Source: a virus. Taken from it: 43,399 nt of DNA. The notes below the pieces were generated by a model. That model had not been told where the DNA came from, ran no database searches, and saw nothing but the letters and a program-made list of their open reading frames with translations. Within the stretch, counting starts at the first letter, position 1; each line of letters begins with the position of its first letter. Of this stretch, positions 24,951 to 33,353 are shown piece by piece. Location: the IMG/VR virus record IMGVR_UViG_3300050025_000104, positions 1 through 43,399 of that record, one strand, 5' to 3'. The translations under genes were made by a program, and so were the position numbers.

Positions 24951-26402
24951 ATGGAAATAAGTCTGATCAAAAAGGACCCTAACAAGGGGTACTTCGGTAG
25001 ACAATTGTGGATTCCAAAGAACCACGTCAACGTGAGATCTATAAAGGCAGGACTCGAATTCCCGGTGATGACAGACACTGGAGTAGAGTTCATGCAGCTA
25101 TGGGAGGAGAATGATACTCACCTGATTGTTCCGCGTGAGTTCATACCAAGGAGCCAGTACAAGGACGCTCCATTTCCAATCATAGATGTGGGTCCGCGTA
25201 AATACCGGAAGATCAGAATCAAAAGCAAGATCGTACTGGATTTCCTACGCCCACAAGAAGATGTACAACGACGTGCACACAGTGCCATGTCTGGTGTACC
25301 GAGTGGCATCTTGAATTTATCTTGTGGGAAAGGGAAGACCCAGATAGCACTACAGACCATAGCAGACAAACAGATGCCAGCTATTGTGATCGTAAACAAC
25401 ACCACCCTCATAGACCAGTGGAGGAATCGTATAGAGACCTTCTTGGAAGTTGAGGGTGGTGTTGGCGTAGTGCAAGGAGACCCTGACACATGGGACTGGA
25501 GAGGACGAGGCATAGTCCTGGCTATGATCCACTCACTATCCCTACGTTATGAAGAGATACCAGTGGGATTCGATAGGTACTTTGGTGGAGTGTACTACGA
25601 TGAGGTCCACCACCTATCTGCTCCGCTGTTTGTACACACAGCCCCTATGTTCTACGGAGAGCGCTTTGGTCTAACAGCCACAGTGAATAGAGAAGACGGC
25701 CTTGAGCCCATCTATCAGTACCACATAGGGCCTGTGTTCTTTAGAGACCTAGCTCAGGATGTTAAACCACGCATCTACATCCAAGAGAATCCAATCACGG
25801 TAGACACTCGAGATCCTGAGGTAGTAAAACGAGTATTCGATACTAGGGGAAAGATCAACATCCCCAAATTGAGAACGTACCTGGGTACACTTCAAGCCAA
25901 CAATGACTTCATTGCTGAGAGATTGAATACTCCGATCAAAAAGAAACGAAAGATACTGGCTCTCAGTCACAGCGTGGAGCAGCTGAGAATACTACACACT
26001 ATGTTCCCAGACTCCGGCCTATGCACAGGTAATGAGAAGCCGGTCGATAGAATCGAAACCCTACGAACCAGACAGGTAACATTCGGTACCCTTCAGCTGG
26101 TCAAGGAAGCGTTGGATGAGAAGACACTGGATACGATCTTCTTCCTAACACCCTTTGGTAGCGGCTCCATAGACATGGGCGGCAAGAACACACTACAGCA
26201 AGGCATGGGACGTATCCTTGGGTACCGTGGTGGTGGCAACCATCCAGTAGTTGTGATCATTGACCACATCTTCGTACCAAAATTCCACAAGATGTGTCGC
26301 CAACTGAAGAAGCTGATTAACGACTGGCCTGTTGATGAGGGCGGTCCCTTTGAGTACACAATCCTGAGACCCTTTGACGAACAGGAACGATACAAGAAAT
26401 GA
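24951..26402 (+). CDS. Superfamily 2 DNA helicase, UvsW-like, 483 aa
   Basis: The N-terminal ~95 residues are a small domain before the motor. Motif I is 'LNLSCGKGKTQIA' (about residues 117-129), motif Ia 'VIVNNTTLIDQWR', motif II 'YYDEVHHLSA', and motif III 'GLTATVNRED'. The second RecA domain has a 'LALSHSVEQL' strand and motif VI 'QQGMGRILGYR'. T4 UvsW and related helicases unwind branched DNA and drive the switch from origin to recombination-dependent replication. An RNA-helicase role is less likely given its place beside recombination genes. The stop overlaps the next start (ATGA). Confidence 0.85.
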   Translation: MEISLIKKDPNKGYFGRQLWIPKNHVNVRSIKAGLEFPVMTDTGVEFMQLWEENDTHLIVPREFIPRSQYKDAPFPIIDVGPRKYRKIRIKSKIVLDFLRPQEDVQRRAHSAMSGVPSGILNLSCGKGKTQIALQTIADKQMPAIVIVNNTTLIDQWRNRIETFLEVEGGVGVVQGDPDTWDWRGRGIVLAMIHSLSLRYEEIPVGFDRYFGGVYYDEVHHLSAPLFVHTAPMFYGERFGLTATVNREDGLEPIYQYHIGPVFFRDLAQDVKPRIYIQENPITVDTRDPEVVKRVFDTRGKINIPKLRTYLGTLQANNDFIAERLNTPIKKKRKILALSHSVEQLRILHTMFPDSGLCTGNEKPVDRIETLRTRQVTFGTLQLVKEALDEKTLDTIFFLTPFGSGSIDMGGKNTLQQGMGRILGYRGGGNHPVVVIIDHIFVPKFHKMCRQLKKLINDWPVDEGGPFEYTILRPFDEQERYKK

Positions 26403-26875
26403 GCAACATTGCCGAAGTCAGAAAGAACCAACTAGCCGAGTTCCCATACAGCATCAAAGGCTTCTTTGCAGAGTACAGGTGGTTGAGTAACTTCCATCAG
26501 TGCCCGGTGTCGTATGAGGGAGTGATCTACCCGAGCAGCGAGAATGCTTTTCAAGCAGCTAAGACTCAATCAATAGAACTACGAAAGCCATTCAAGACGT
26601 GCTCACCAGCGGATGCAAAGTCTCTAGGCAGGCACCTAGATCTGCCCCCCAGTTGGGAACAAATGAGGGTGGTTGTAATGTATCAAGTCACAAGAAGCAA
26701 ATATCACATAAACGAAGACATAAGGTCGAAGCTGCTGGCCTTAGGTAGCGCATACCTGGAGGAGACTAACTGGTGGGGAGATGACTTCTGGGGTGTGTGC
26801 AGCATGAACGGATTGAACATGCTGGGTAAGATAATCATGGCAGTGCGGACAGAAATTCAAACGGAGAAGAAATGA
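26399..26875 (+). CDS. NADAR-domain protein (YbiA/DUF1768 family), 158 aa
   Basis: The family pattern is clear: 'WLSNFHQCPVSYEGVIYPSSENAFQAAK' (shown by 'SNF', 'YPSSENAFQA'), then 'MRVVVMYQVTRSK', 'NEDIRSKLL', and 'DDFWGVCSMNGLNMLGKI'. NADAR proteins are hydrolases of N-linked ribose compounds. Some remove ADP-ribose from guanine in DNA and so undo DarT-type toxin damage, and others act on riboflavin intermediates. In a phage, reversal of DNA ADP-ribosylation by a host defence is an attractive role but inferred. It is coupled on both sides by ATGA overlaps. Confidence 0.85.
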   Translation: MSNIAEVRKNQLAEFPYSIKGFFAEYRWLSNFHQCPVSYEGVIYPSSENAFQAAKTQSIELRKPFKTCSPADAKSLGRHLDLPPSWEQMRVVVMYQVTRSKYHINEDIRSKLLALGSAYLEETNWWGDDFWGVCSMNGLNMLGKIIMAVRTEIQTEKK

Positions 26876-27261
26876 GCAAACTGATCATACTCGGAGACGG
26901 TAATGTATCACAGTCTTACATCGGTGAAACCGAGCTAAGTGAGTCTGAGATCATCCAGCAGATGCAGATAGGTGTGCCTATCGTTCTAGAGAACGCACGA
27001 GTGTTCTACCACCAAATCATTACACTCATGACCCCACAAGGGCCATCCAATCTGGCGAGCACTAAGATCTTTCCATTCCCACTCACAGTATACGGGCATC
27101 GTATAGCGATCAAAGCATCCACGTACGTAAGTGTAGATTCTTCAGAAGACATGAAGGGCCACGTCAAAGAGCTCATGGATGCATGCCTGGACATGGAGAA
27201 GAACATGCGTCTACAACAGTCTGGGCTTGTGACTGCTTCAGAACTTCCAAGGAGAAGCTGA
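26872..27261 (+). CDS. Unrecognised 129-aa protein after NADAR
   Basis: The start overlaps the NADAR stop (ATGA), so it is probably co-translated. The product seems to be a compact alpha/beta domain: strands 'KLIILGDG' and 'RVFYHQIITLM', then 'RIAIKASTYVSVDS', and a C-terminal helix. No motif was recognised. Being coupled to NADAR makes it a candidate partner in nucleotide or ADP-ribose metabolism or in counter-defence, which is conjecture. It is followed by a strong intergenic hairpin. Confidence 0.6.
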   Translation: MSKLIILGDGNVSQSYIGETELSESEIIQQMQIGVPIVLENARVFYHQIITLMTPQGPSNLASTKIFPFPLTVYGHRIAIKASTYVSVDSSEDMKGHVKELMDACLDMEKNMRLQQSGLVTASELPRRS

Positions 27262-27273
27262 TCAGTAATTCAT

Positions 27274-27322
27274 AACGCGTATGGTCTACTTCGGCACGGT
27301 GCCGAAGTAGACTACCTGCGTT
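27274..27322. other. Long intergenic hairpin upstream of the uracil-DNA glycosylase gene
   Basis: A perfect inverted repeat of 14-nt arms (27284-27312) with a one-base centre, flanked by outer AACGC and GCGTT arms. There is no T-run after it, so it is not a standard terminator. It lies between two genes with the same direction and could be an RNA processing or stability signal, or a protein-binding site on DNA. Confidence 0.6.
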
Positions 27323-27341
27323 AGGATAAGGAGATCAAATA

Positions 27342-28088
27342 GTGAACAAAGCACAAGCGCTCAAAGACCTTGAGATCAAATGGTCGGGCTGTACTGCTTG
27401 CCCACTTCACAAAGGACGCAAGCACATAGTGTTTGGAGAGGGCAATCCAAACGCCGATCTGATGCTCATCGGAGCTGGTCCTGGTAAGGATGAGGACGCA
27501 GTAGGCAGGCCATTCAGAGGAGTAGCAGGATCGATACTGAACCAGTTCTTACAGGGCGCAAAGCTCAGTAGGGATGGGGATGTATACATAACCAACATTG
27601 TCTGCTGTTATCCCCAAATCGAGAAAGAGGATGAGCGGTCAGGCAAGAAGTACATAGACTATCGTGATCCAAACAAAGAAGAACGGAATGCCTGTAGAGA
27701 ACGTCTGATGGAGACGATCTATATAGTTGATCCAATGCTCATCGTAGTGTTCGGTCGTATAGCTATGCAGGCGCTCACTGGTAAGGGAAACGTAATGTCC
27801 AGCAGCCGTGGTCAGATTCAGACCATGCATATGCAGGGCAGGCAGACAGAACTACGGTATGCAGTGATGCCATTGTATGAGCCTGGTGCTTTGGCTGCCA
27901 GCTCAGATCACGTATCATCTAATGGCCCGTGGGTGCCAACCATAAACGACTTCTCCACGATCTGTAATGTAATAGACTACCTCAGGGAGAAGTACTACGG
28001 TATTGCTCCTCCCGAAGCAGAGGTGTTGATGAAGCACACGCCACCTAAGGAGCCGCCTGATGAGGAAGAAGAAGGAAGAGACGACTGA
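27342..28088 (+). CDS. Uracil-DNA glycosylase, family 4-like, 248 aa
   Basis: The start is GTG with AAGGAG eight bases upstream. Cys17 and Cys20 ('SGCTAC') and later cysteines ('IVCCYP', 'NACRERL') fit the [4Fe-4S] ligands of family 4/5 enzymes. 'IGAGPGKDEDAVGRPFRG' is the uracil-binding motif A region, and 'IVVFGRIAMQALTG' and 'MPLYEPGAL' occupy the downstream positions ('P.yhP.~ll' in relatives, with His replaced by Glu here). The enzyme removes uracil from DNA; related domains are also fused to phage polymerases. The changed 'YEPG' may alter activity. The acidic C-terminal tail overlaps the next gene. Confidence 0.85.
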   Translation: MNKAQALKDLEIKWSGCTACPLHKGRKHIVFGEGNPNADLMLIGAGPGKDEDAVGRPFRGVAGSILNQFLQGAKLSRDGDVYITNIVCCYPQIEKEDERSGKKYIDYRDPNKEERNACRERLMETIYIVDPMLIVVFGRIAMQALTGKGNVMSSSRGQIQTMHMQGRQTELRYAVMPLYEPGALAASSDHVSSNGPWVPTINDFSTICNVIDYLREKYYGIAPPEAEVLMKHTPPKEPPDEEEEGRDD

Positions 28089-28560
28089 AGCTCCACCAGA
28101 GACAACGGCACAACGAAATGCCAGGAGATACAGGGATGCCAATGATGAGCTCATTGCCTTCATGAGAGACCCTGCATATCGCCCGTTGTTGGAAGAGTTC
28201 TACGAGCTGGTGAAGGTAAGGAACGATGCCCTGGATACTGCTGTACGTGATGTGAAGGCAGAGCTACAGCGATCTGAACACAGACAGTTAATCTATGAGG
28301 GCATCGGGGCTCAAAAGAAAACCGAGAGGTACTACGACACTGACTTCTTGTCAGAGCACCTACCTGTTGGTCAAGCTGACTTGATCTTGACCCGCAAAGT
28401 AACGTATGAACTGAACCAACCAATGCTCGAGCAGATGGTTCGTCAGGGAGAAGTAGATAATGAGATCGTAAGTCAGGCATACCATGAGGACAATCTGAAT
28501 CCATCCTCTATGCCTGGTACACCAAAACCATTCAGTCTTCCAGCCCTTCCGCTGGACTAA
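28060..28560 (+). CDS. Unrecognised 166-aa protein
   Basis: The ATG lies inside the end of the glycosylase gene with AAGGAG seven bases upstream. The N-terminal 25 residues are very charged (Lys/Glu run, then Thr/Ala/Arg). A helical middle contains 'LLEEFYELVKVRNDALDTAV'. Towards the end is a Tyr/Asp/Leu segment with 'SEHLPVGQADLILTRKVTYEL'. The last 20 residues are Pro/Ser-rich. No function assigned. Confidence 0.62.
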   Translation: MRKKKEETTEAPPETTAQRNARRYRDANDELIAFMRDPAYRPLLEEFYELVKVRNDALDTAVRDVKAELQRSEHRQLIYEGIGAQKKTERYYDTDFLSEHLPVGQADLILTRKVTYELNQPMLEQMVRQGEVDNEIVSQAYHEDNLNPSSMPGTPKPFSLPALPLD

Positions 28561-28567
28561 GGAACAC

Positions 28568-28942
28568 ATGGCCGCAAGACAACTCATCCCAGGGATACCA
28601 GCAAGTGCCACTGTAAGTGGGAAAGCAACCCAGCGTGTAAAGACAGACGGCAATAGAATTAGACAAGAGAAAGAGATCAGAGAGACTGTAGAACTGCCCT
28701 TTGAGATAGGTGATGGTCGTGGTAATATCTCCGTCACTCGAGGGCTCAAGAATTGGTTCAGTACTAGAGATGCGGGACTGACTGTGGAGTCTACTGTAAC
28801 CGTCAGTGTGGCTTGCAATCAGGACGCACTTTCAATACTGAACGCAATACACGATGCAGCGATCATAGCTGAAGAGAAGGCTAAAGAAGGAGCCGAAGAT
28901 ATGGGAGCCTATCTCGAGGACTTCGGTAAGAGCAGGTCATGA
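28568..28942 (+). CDS. Unrecognised 124-aa protein
   Basis: The ATG follows AAGGAA. The N terminus is basic, the middle beta-rich ('FEIGDGRGNISVTRG', 'LTVESTVTVSVAC'), and a long charged helix of about 35 residues ends the protein. No family recognised. It overlaps the next gene (ATGA) and sits in the middle of the replication operon. Confidence 0.6.
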   Translation: MAARQLIPGIPASATVSGKATQRVKTDGNRIRQEKEIRETVELPFEIGDGRGNISVTRGLKNWFSTRDAGLTVESTVTVSVACNQDALSILNAIHDAAIIAEEKAKEGAEDMGAYLEDFGKSRS

Positions 28943-29277
28943 AAGCATGCGATGCAGAGAGCAGGATCAATGCTCTCCAAGTTACTGAGATCGAGATATC
29001 CAATTTCCCAGATCATGGGACAATCGTAAATGCTACCTACGCTCTAGTAGACTACGATGAAAAGGCTAAGAAGGTAGTCCATACGCACGGTAGGTGCACA
29101 GCAAACACTAACAATTGGTCCCCTGAAACACTGGACCTGATTCAAGAACTTATTGAGTCCATGGAGACTGACTTACTTCCAAGACACTTCGCAATTCAAA
29201 CCAACCCATTGATGGAGAAACGACATGATGAGACGCGGACTACGGCTAGAGGACTCGAAGAAGATAATCAAGTTTGA
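28939..29277 (+). CDS. Unrecognised 112-aa protein
   Basis: The ATG overlaps the preceding stop. The pattern suggests a small alpha/beta domain: a strand 'ATYALVDYDEKAKKVVHTHG', then a helix 'SPETLDLIQELIESMETDLL'. The last 18 residues overlap the start of the DUF932-like gene by 53 nt in another frame. Function unknown. Confidence 0.58.
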   Translation: MKACDAESRINALQVTEIEISNFPDHGTIVNATYALVDYDEKAKKVVHTHGRCTANTNNWSPETLDLIQELIESMETDLLPRHFAIQTNPLMEKRHDETRTTARGLEEDNQV

Positions 29278-30376
29278 TACCGTTCGTCAGGAGGTAGCTG
29301 AAGAGCATGACCTGAAGAACAAAGACGTCGTGATCAAGATGTCTGATGTCAAGATCAACGACAAGCTGAATATGGATATCCCTGGTATCGGAACCTACAC
29401 GATCACTAACTGGGCAAAGAGCCAGCTTGGGCAATCTTTGGGGATTCAGTGGGATAAGTGGTTCAATACTAAGTGGGTAAACCCGGCCCAGATACAAGAG
29501 GAGCTTCAGCGTAGGTTCACCAACAGTGGTGAGAGCAAGAAGCTCAGGACCAAGCGTTTCCGTACAGGAGCACCTGGTCTGAAGGAAGCCGATGGATACC
29601 TCAGAGCTGTTCTGTCCCCGACCTATGAACCCATTGATGACGAGAAGATCTTTGACCGCTGTGAGCGCAAGTTCACTCACGAGCTGTCTACTCTCGGGTT
29701 CATGAAGGGACACCTCAACAAGCATGAGCGGTGGGGTAATGACCACTGCAACTACTACATCCTGGTATCTCAGGAGCCCATCAACCTAGGTCCTATTGAC
29801 CGTGGTCATCCCAATCATGAGCTTCGCCAGGTCTATGACAACGCAGAGCGGGCAGGAACACTTCCCGAAGCTGACTACGTGTACCCAGGACTTACCATGC
29901 GTAACTCCGAAGTTGGGTACACTGCTGTCATCATCGACGAGTTCAACTTCCGTTTGGTCTGCTTGAATGGCATGATCATCAGCGTAGGTGAAAGCCGTCT
30001 GCTCTACAGGCAGCATCGTCCTATCGAAGAGGCAGCACTAGACAGACAGCTCAGTGATGTGTTCAACAAGCTGGACTCGAGATGGATTGCCACCACAACT
30101 AAGCTACAACTCCTGTCCAGCATCAAGATCAACGATGCTGAGAAAGAGATTGAAGCTCAGTTGAACAAACTAGAAGCAACCAAGGTCTTCATCAAGGCAT
30201 CGCAGGAAGCCTTCAAGTTGGAGCCGTTGGACAATATGTACGGGGTTCTTCAAGCGATCACCCGTGCTGCACAGAACACAGACGATGACATGGATAAGAG
30301 AGTGGATTTGGAAGAGATGGCAGGACGTCTTCTCTCCAAAACCTCGTCTCTGTCTCCTCTCATTGCTGCAGCATAA
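29225..30376 (+). CDS. DUF932-like (phage/plasmid TIGR03299-type) protein, 383 aa
   Basis: The signature is 'LRAVLSPTYEPIDDEKIFD' (relatives: 'RaVlSdrY.~iDn..v') followed by 'PGLTMRNSEVGYTAVIID' and 'FRLVCLNGMII', which matches the 'NSEvG' and 'R.vC.NG' positions of this family. Such proteins are widespread in phages and plasmids, often beside recombination genes; their reaction is not known to me. The C-terminal 100 residues are helical. It begins inside the preceding gene. After its stop comes a structured intergenic element. Confidence 0.6.
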   Translation: MMRRGLRLEDSKKIIKFDTVRQEVAEEHDLKNKDVVIKMSDVKINDKLNMDIPGIGTYTITNWAKSQLGQSLGIQWDKWFNTKWVNPAQIQEELQRRFTNSGESKKLRTKRFRTGAPGLKEADGYLRAVLSPTYEPIDDEKIFDRCERKFTHELSTLGFMKGHLNKHERWGNDHCNYYILVSQEPINLGPIDRGHPNHELRQVYDNAERAGTLPEADYVYPGLTMRNSEVGYTAVIIDEFNFRLVCLNGMIISVGESRLLYRQHRPIEEAALDRQLSDVFNKLDSRWIATTTKLQLLSSIKINDAEKEIEAQLNKLEATKVFIKASQEAFKLEPLDNMYGVLQAITRAAQNTDDDMDKRVDLEEMAGRLLSKTSSLSPLIAAA

Positions 30377-30401
30377 CCACTACGTATTGTAGTAGGGACA
30401 C

Positions 30402-30466
30402 AGCTGCGCCACTAGCAGTTGTGTAGGTCAAGAATTGTTTGACTTGCATGACTGCTGGGCGCAGCT
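30402..30466 (+). ncRNA. Strongly folded intergenic element, possible small RNA or leader
   Basis: Three nested stems: AGCTGCGCC with GGCGCAGCT (30402-30410, 30458-30466), AGCAGT with ACTGCT (30414-30419, 30451-30456), and GTCAA with TTGAC (30427-30431, 30439-30443). A separate small hairpin (ACTAC, GTAGT) lies just before it. A 3' run of four T follows 13 nt later (30480-30483), weak for a terminator. It lies just upstream of the gene for an Sm-like protein. I saw no matching known RNA family. Confidence 0.5.
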
Positions 30467-30498
30467 TTGCTCCCCTGCGTTTTCATCAAGGAGGAACC

Positions 30499-30777
30499 AT
30501 GCCGCCGAAGTCACCTCAGGCTGTGCTCGAAGATCGTGTGAACAGTCTGCAAAAAGAAGTCAACGCACTCAAGGACACACTAAATGTCTATGAGAACTGG
30601 AACAGTGAGATCAAGGCTATGTTCGGTAAGAAGGTGCTGATCATAACTACCAGAGGTGCATGTCGTGTCGGCAAGCTAGTCTGGTCTGATCGATACTGCG
30701 TATGTGTGACAGATGACACTAGCAAGAAGCGAGTGATCTACAACAAAGGAGGTATCGAATCTATCGAGCTGTCCTAA
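30499..30777 (+). CDS. Sm/Hfq-like fold protein with coiled-coil N terminus, 92 aa
   Basis: I use ATG 30499, which has AAGGAGG just upstream; an ATG 60 nt earlier would put the folded element inside the gene. Residues about 7-38 form a coiled coil ('LEDRVNSLQKEVNALKDTLN'). Residues 42-91 look like an Sm fold: 'FGKKVLIITTRGACRVGKLVWSD' (shown as 'GKKVLIIT' and 'GKLVWSDRY'), then 'RVIYNKGGIESIEL', resembling 'G.v..fD.y' and the 'yKHAIStI' of Hfq. Sm and Hfq proteins form rings that bind RNA. The usual KH motif is replaced by NKGG, so RNA binding would differ. This is a fold prediction by eye. Confidence 0.5.
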   Translation: MPPKSPQAVLEDRVNSLQKEVNALKDTLNVYENWNSEIKAMFGKKVLIITTRGACRVGKLVWSDRYCVCVTDDTSKKRVIYNKGGIESIELS

Positions 30778-30792
30778 TACAAGGAGCATCAC

Positions 30793-32295
30793 ATGGCCGC
30801 TAACAAATACTTGCAACTGATCGCCAAGATAGCCGACGTTGGCCCTACTGGTATGAGGGCAGTACTAGACGCCGGTATTCGTATCGATCATCTAGTAGAC
30901 ACGGATGCACGGTTGCTCTTTGACTTCATGTCCAAGTACTACCACAGTGCAAAGACCGGTGGAGACATACCTACCAGAGGGATGATCGAGACAGAGTTTC
31001 CTTCTGTGAATCTACCGCCACCAGACCGTATGAAGATGTCCTCTACCATTGAGGACTTTCAGAAGCACGATGCTAGCGCCAAGCTACAAAGGTTGGCTCT
31101 CTACATTGAGGACTGGAAGGATAGACCTGACGAAGCTGTTGCTCACATAGAACGAGAAATCAAAGAGATCGGAAAGCAAAGACGTGGTAGTACAGACATC
31201 ATCATGTCTGACTCCATACTTTCCGTTCAATCACTATATGAAGAGAACAAAAACAGGGGTGTGCTGAAAGGCATACCGTATCCATGGAAGGTTCTGAATG
31301 ATGAGACTCGAGGTATGCAAGATGGTGAGTACATCATCTTCTACGGTAGACCAAAGAGCCTCAAAACGTGGATAGCTCTGAACATAGGTATGTACGCCTA
31401 TGATTTTGGGAGTAGGAAGATATTGATCTATACCAGAGAGATGTCTCCCGAACAGATGATGGAGAGGTGTGTCTGTATTCTCATAGGCGCACCCTATAGA
31501 GAGTGGAAGCATGGGCTCCTTCATACTCTTCCGCACCCACACGGTGGGTCCATGGAAGACCACTTCTACGCCACCATGGCTACTATGAAGCAAGATGAAG
31601 TCACCTGTAGTCTTGAAACAGGCAAGCACAAAGGCATCGTCATAACCAGTGACCGTCAAGATCGAAAGTATGGCGGTGGTATCCGTGGGCTAAGAAATAA
31701 GATCGATGACTTCAAGCCAGATCTGGTAGTAGCAGACGCTGTCTATCTCATGCGCAATGATAGAGAGAACGGTGCTAGGTCTTTGAAGTGGAACGATCAA
31801 GCAGCCATATCACAGGACCTAAAAGACCTGGCTCAGGATATCAAGCGTCCGATCATAGCTACACTGCAGGCCAATAGAGCTAGTGAGAACGAGGATAAGC
31901 AGGGCAAGTCCGCAGTGAACATGTCCTTCTCAGACTCCTACGCACAAGATACGGACCTAGCTATCGAGATCATAAAGAAGCGTGTAGATGCCTCACACAA
32001 TGAACTAGCACTGGCTATCACGGCTTCGAGAGAGGCCAACATCGCAGGCTTTGCAATCCACGGTGATCCAGCAACCAACTTCTCACAGCTCTACCGAGAG
32101 GTACGCGATGACTGTGGTGTGGTGATGGGTGAGGGTGGTAAGCCTATGATGATGCCGGTAATCTTCAATGATGCCAGGGATATCAAAGAGGTGTTCTGGA
32201 AGAACTTCATGCCGAAGAACATGCCAGACTATGATGCTCACGTAGAGAAAGGGTCCAAGGGCCCAGCGATCAACATTTCACGTAAAGGTGTGTAG
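30793..32295 (+). CDS. Replicative DNA helicase, DnaB-like (RecA-fold), 500 aa
   Basis: The N-terminal ~140 residues resemble a DnaB-N-type helical domain. The RecA-type motor starts with 'EYIIFYGRPKSLKTWIALNIG': the P-loop GRPKSLKT (residues 185-192) lacks the usual second Gly and looks like the T4 UvsX-type GPSKSFKS. 'KILIYTREMSPEQMMERC' is the H1a Glu region, 'LVVADAVYLM' the Walker B strand, and 'PIIATLQANR' the H3 Gln. It unwinds the fork 5' to 3' in the family. It is followed directly by a primase. Confidence 0.8.
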   Translation: MAANKYLQLIAKIADVGPTGMRAVLDAGIRIDHLVDTDARLLFDFMSKYYHSAKTGGDIPTRGMIETEFPSVNLPPPDRMKMSSTIEDFQKHDASAKLQRLALYIEDWKDRPDEAVAHIEREIKEIGKQRRGSTDIIMSDSILSVQSLYEENKNRGVLKGIPYPWKVLNDETRGMQDGEYIIFYGRPKSLKTWIALNIGMYAYDFGSRKILIYTREMSPEQMMERCVCILIGAPYREWKHGLLHTLPHPHGGSMEDHFYATMATMKQDEVTCSLETGKHKGIVITSDRQDRKYGGGIRGLRNKIDDFKPDLVVADAVYLMRNDRENGARSLKWNDQAAISQDLKDLAQDIKRPIIATLQANRASENEDKQGKSAVNMSFSDSYAQDTDLAIEIIKKRVDASHNELALAITASREANIAGFAIHGDPATNFSQLYREVRDDCGVVMGEGGKPMMMPVIFNDARDIKEVFWKNFMPKNMPDYDAHVEKGSKGPAINISRKGV

Positions 32296-33353
32296 TGGCA
32301 CTGGCAGACGTCATACAGGAGTCAGCACAGAAGTATCTACGTTTTGTGAAGCCCTCCGGTAACAACAACATCGGAGGGCCTTGCCCTTTCCACAAGGACG
32401 GGCAAGAGAAGACACCGTCTTTCTACATCAATCTGCAGAATGGTCTGTACTTCTGTCATGCCTGTGGGGAAAAGGGCACCTTTGCTCAGTTCCTAAAGGC
32501 AATGGGAGAGAGTGCTCAGAAGATAGACCTGATCATAGAACTATCTCGAGTAGCCAGAATCCAGGCCCCACCAAAGGCACTAGATCTGAAGAGCAGACAC
32601 TTCCTGAAGGAGAGCCTTCTAGGTGTGTTCGACTACTGCCCCATCAAGCTGGTAGAGGATGGCTTTGATGAGGTGCTACTTCAAAAGATGGACATAGGGT
32701 TCGACAAAGAGTACGAAAGGATCACCTTTCCACTACGAGATACCTACGGCAATCTGGTTGGTATCTCTGGCCGTACAGTTACCGGTGCCTTCCCCAGGTA
32801 CAAGGTTTACCGCAAGGAAGATTTAGTACGCTTCATGTCGGACGACTACCAAGATAAGAAGCGTTACGAAAACTACGAGATCAAAAACCACCACTTCATG
32901 TGGAACATGCACAACGTGTACCCAAACCTGTTCTATACAGAACTGGATACCGTCATCGTGGTGGAAGGGTACAAGGCTTGCCTATGGATGATACAGAACG
33001 GTTTTGATAACACTGTAGCCCTCCAAGGTAGTAGAATGTCAGACGTTCAAGAAGCAACACTAGCGAAGCACGATGGTTGGGTCATCTTCTTCCTAGACAA
33101 TAACAAAGCAGGGAAGGATGGTACCGCAGACGCAGCACCAAGACTGATCAATAGAGGGCAACGTGTTCTCATATGCGATTACCCAGACGAATATGAGGAA
33201 GGTGCGCAGCCCGACAATCTGAAAAAAGATGAGATACAAGCCAGCTTAGATGCGGCACTTACATTCAATGAATGGAGAAACAGACATGGAATACTCACCG
33301 ACAAGAAGGCTATCTACAGCCCAGAGCATGCACGGATACATCACTGGACGTAG
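32295..33353 (+). CDS. DNA primase, DnaG-type with CHC2 zinc finger, 352 aa
   Basis: The start is GTG, overlapping the helicase TAG. The CHC2 zinc finger is C30-x2-H33 and C54-x2-C57 ('GPCPFHKDG', 'YFCHACGEKG'). The TOPRIM domain shows 'VIVVEGYKACLW' (catalytic Glu) and 'VIFFLDNNKAGKDG', where the usual DxD is DNN. It makes RNA primers at the fork and pairs naturally with the helicase just upstream. No C-terminal helicase-binding domain like that of DnaG is seen, so the protein is short. The last 68 nt overlap the next gene. Confidence 0.9.
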   Translation: MALADVIQESAQKYLRFVKPSGNNNIGGPCPFHKDGQEKTPSFYINLQNGLYFCHACGEKGTFAQFLKAMGESAQKIDLIIELSRVARIQAPPKALDLKSRHFLKESLLGVFDYCPIKLVEDGFDEVLLQKMDIGFDKEYERITFPLRDTYGNLVGISGRTVTGAFPRYKVYRKEDLVRFMSDDYQDKKRYENYEIKNHHFMWNMHNVYPNLFYTELDTVIVVEGYKACLWMIQNGFDNTVALQGSRMSDVQEATLAKHDGWVIFFLDNNKAGKDGTADAAPRLINRGQRVLICDYPDEYEEGAQPDNLKKDEIQASLDAALTFNEWRNRHGILTDKKAIYSPEHARIHHWT

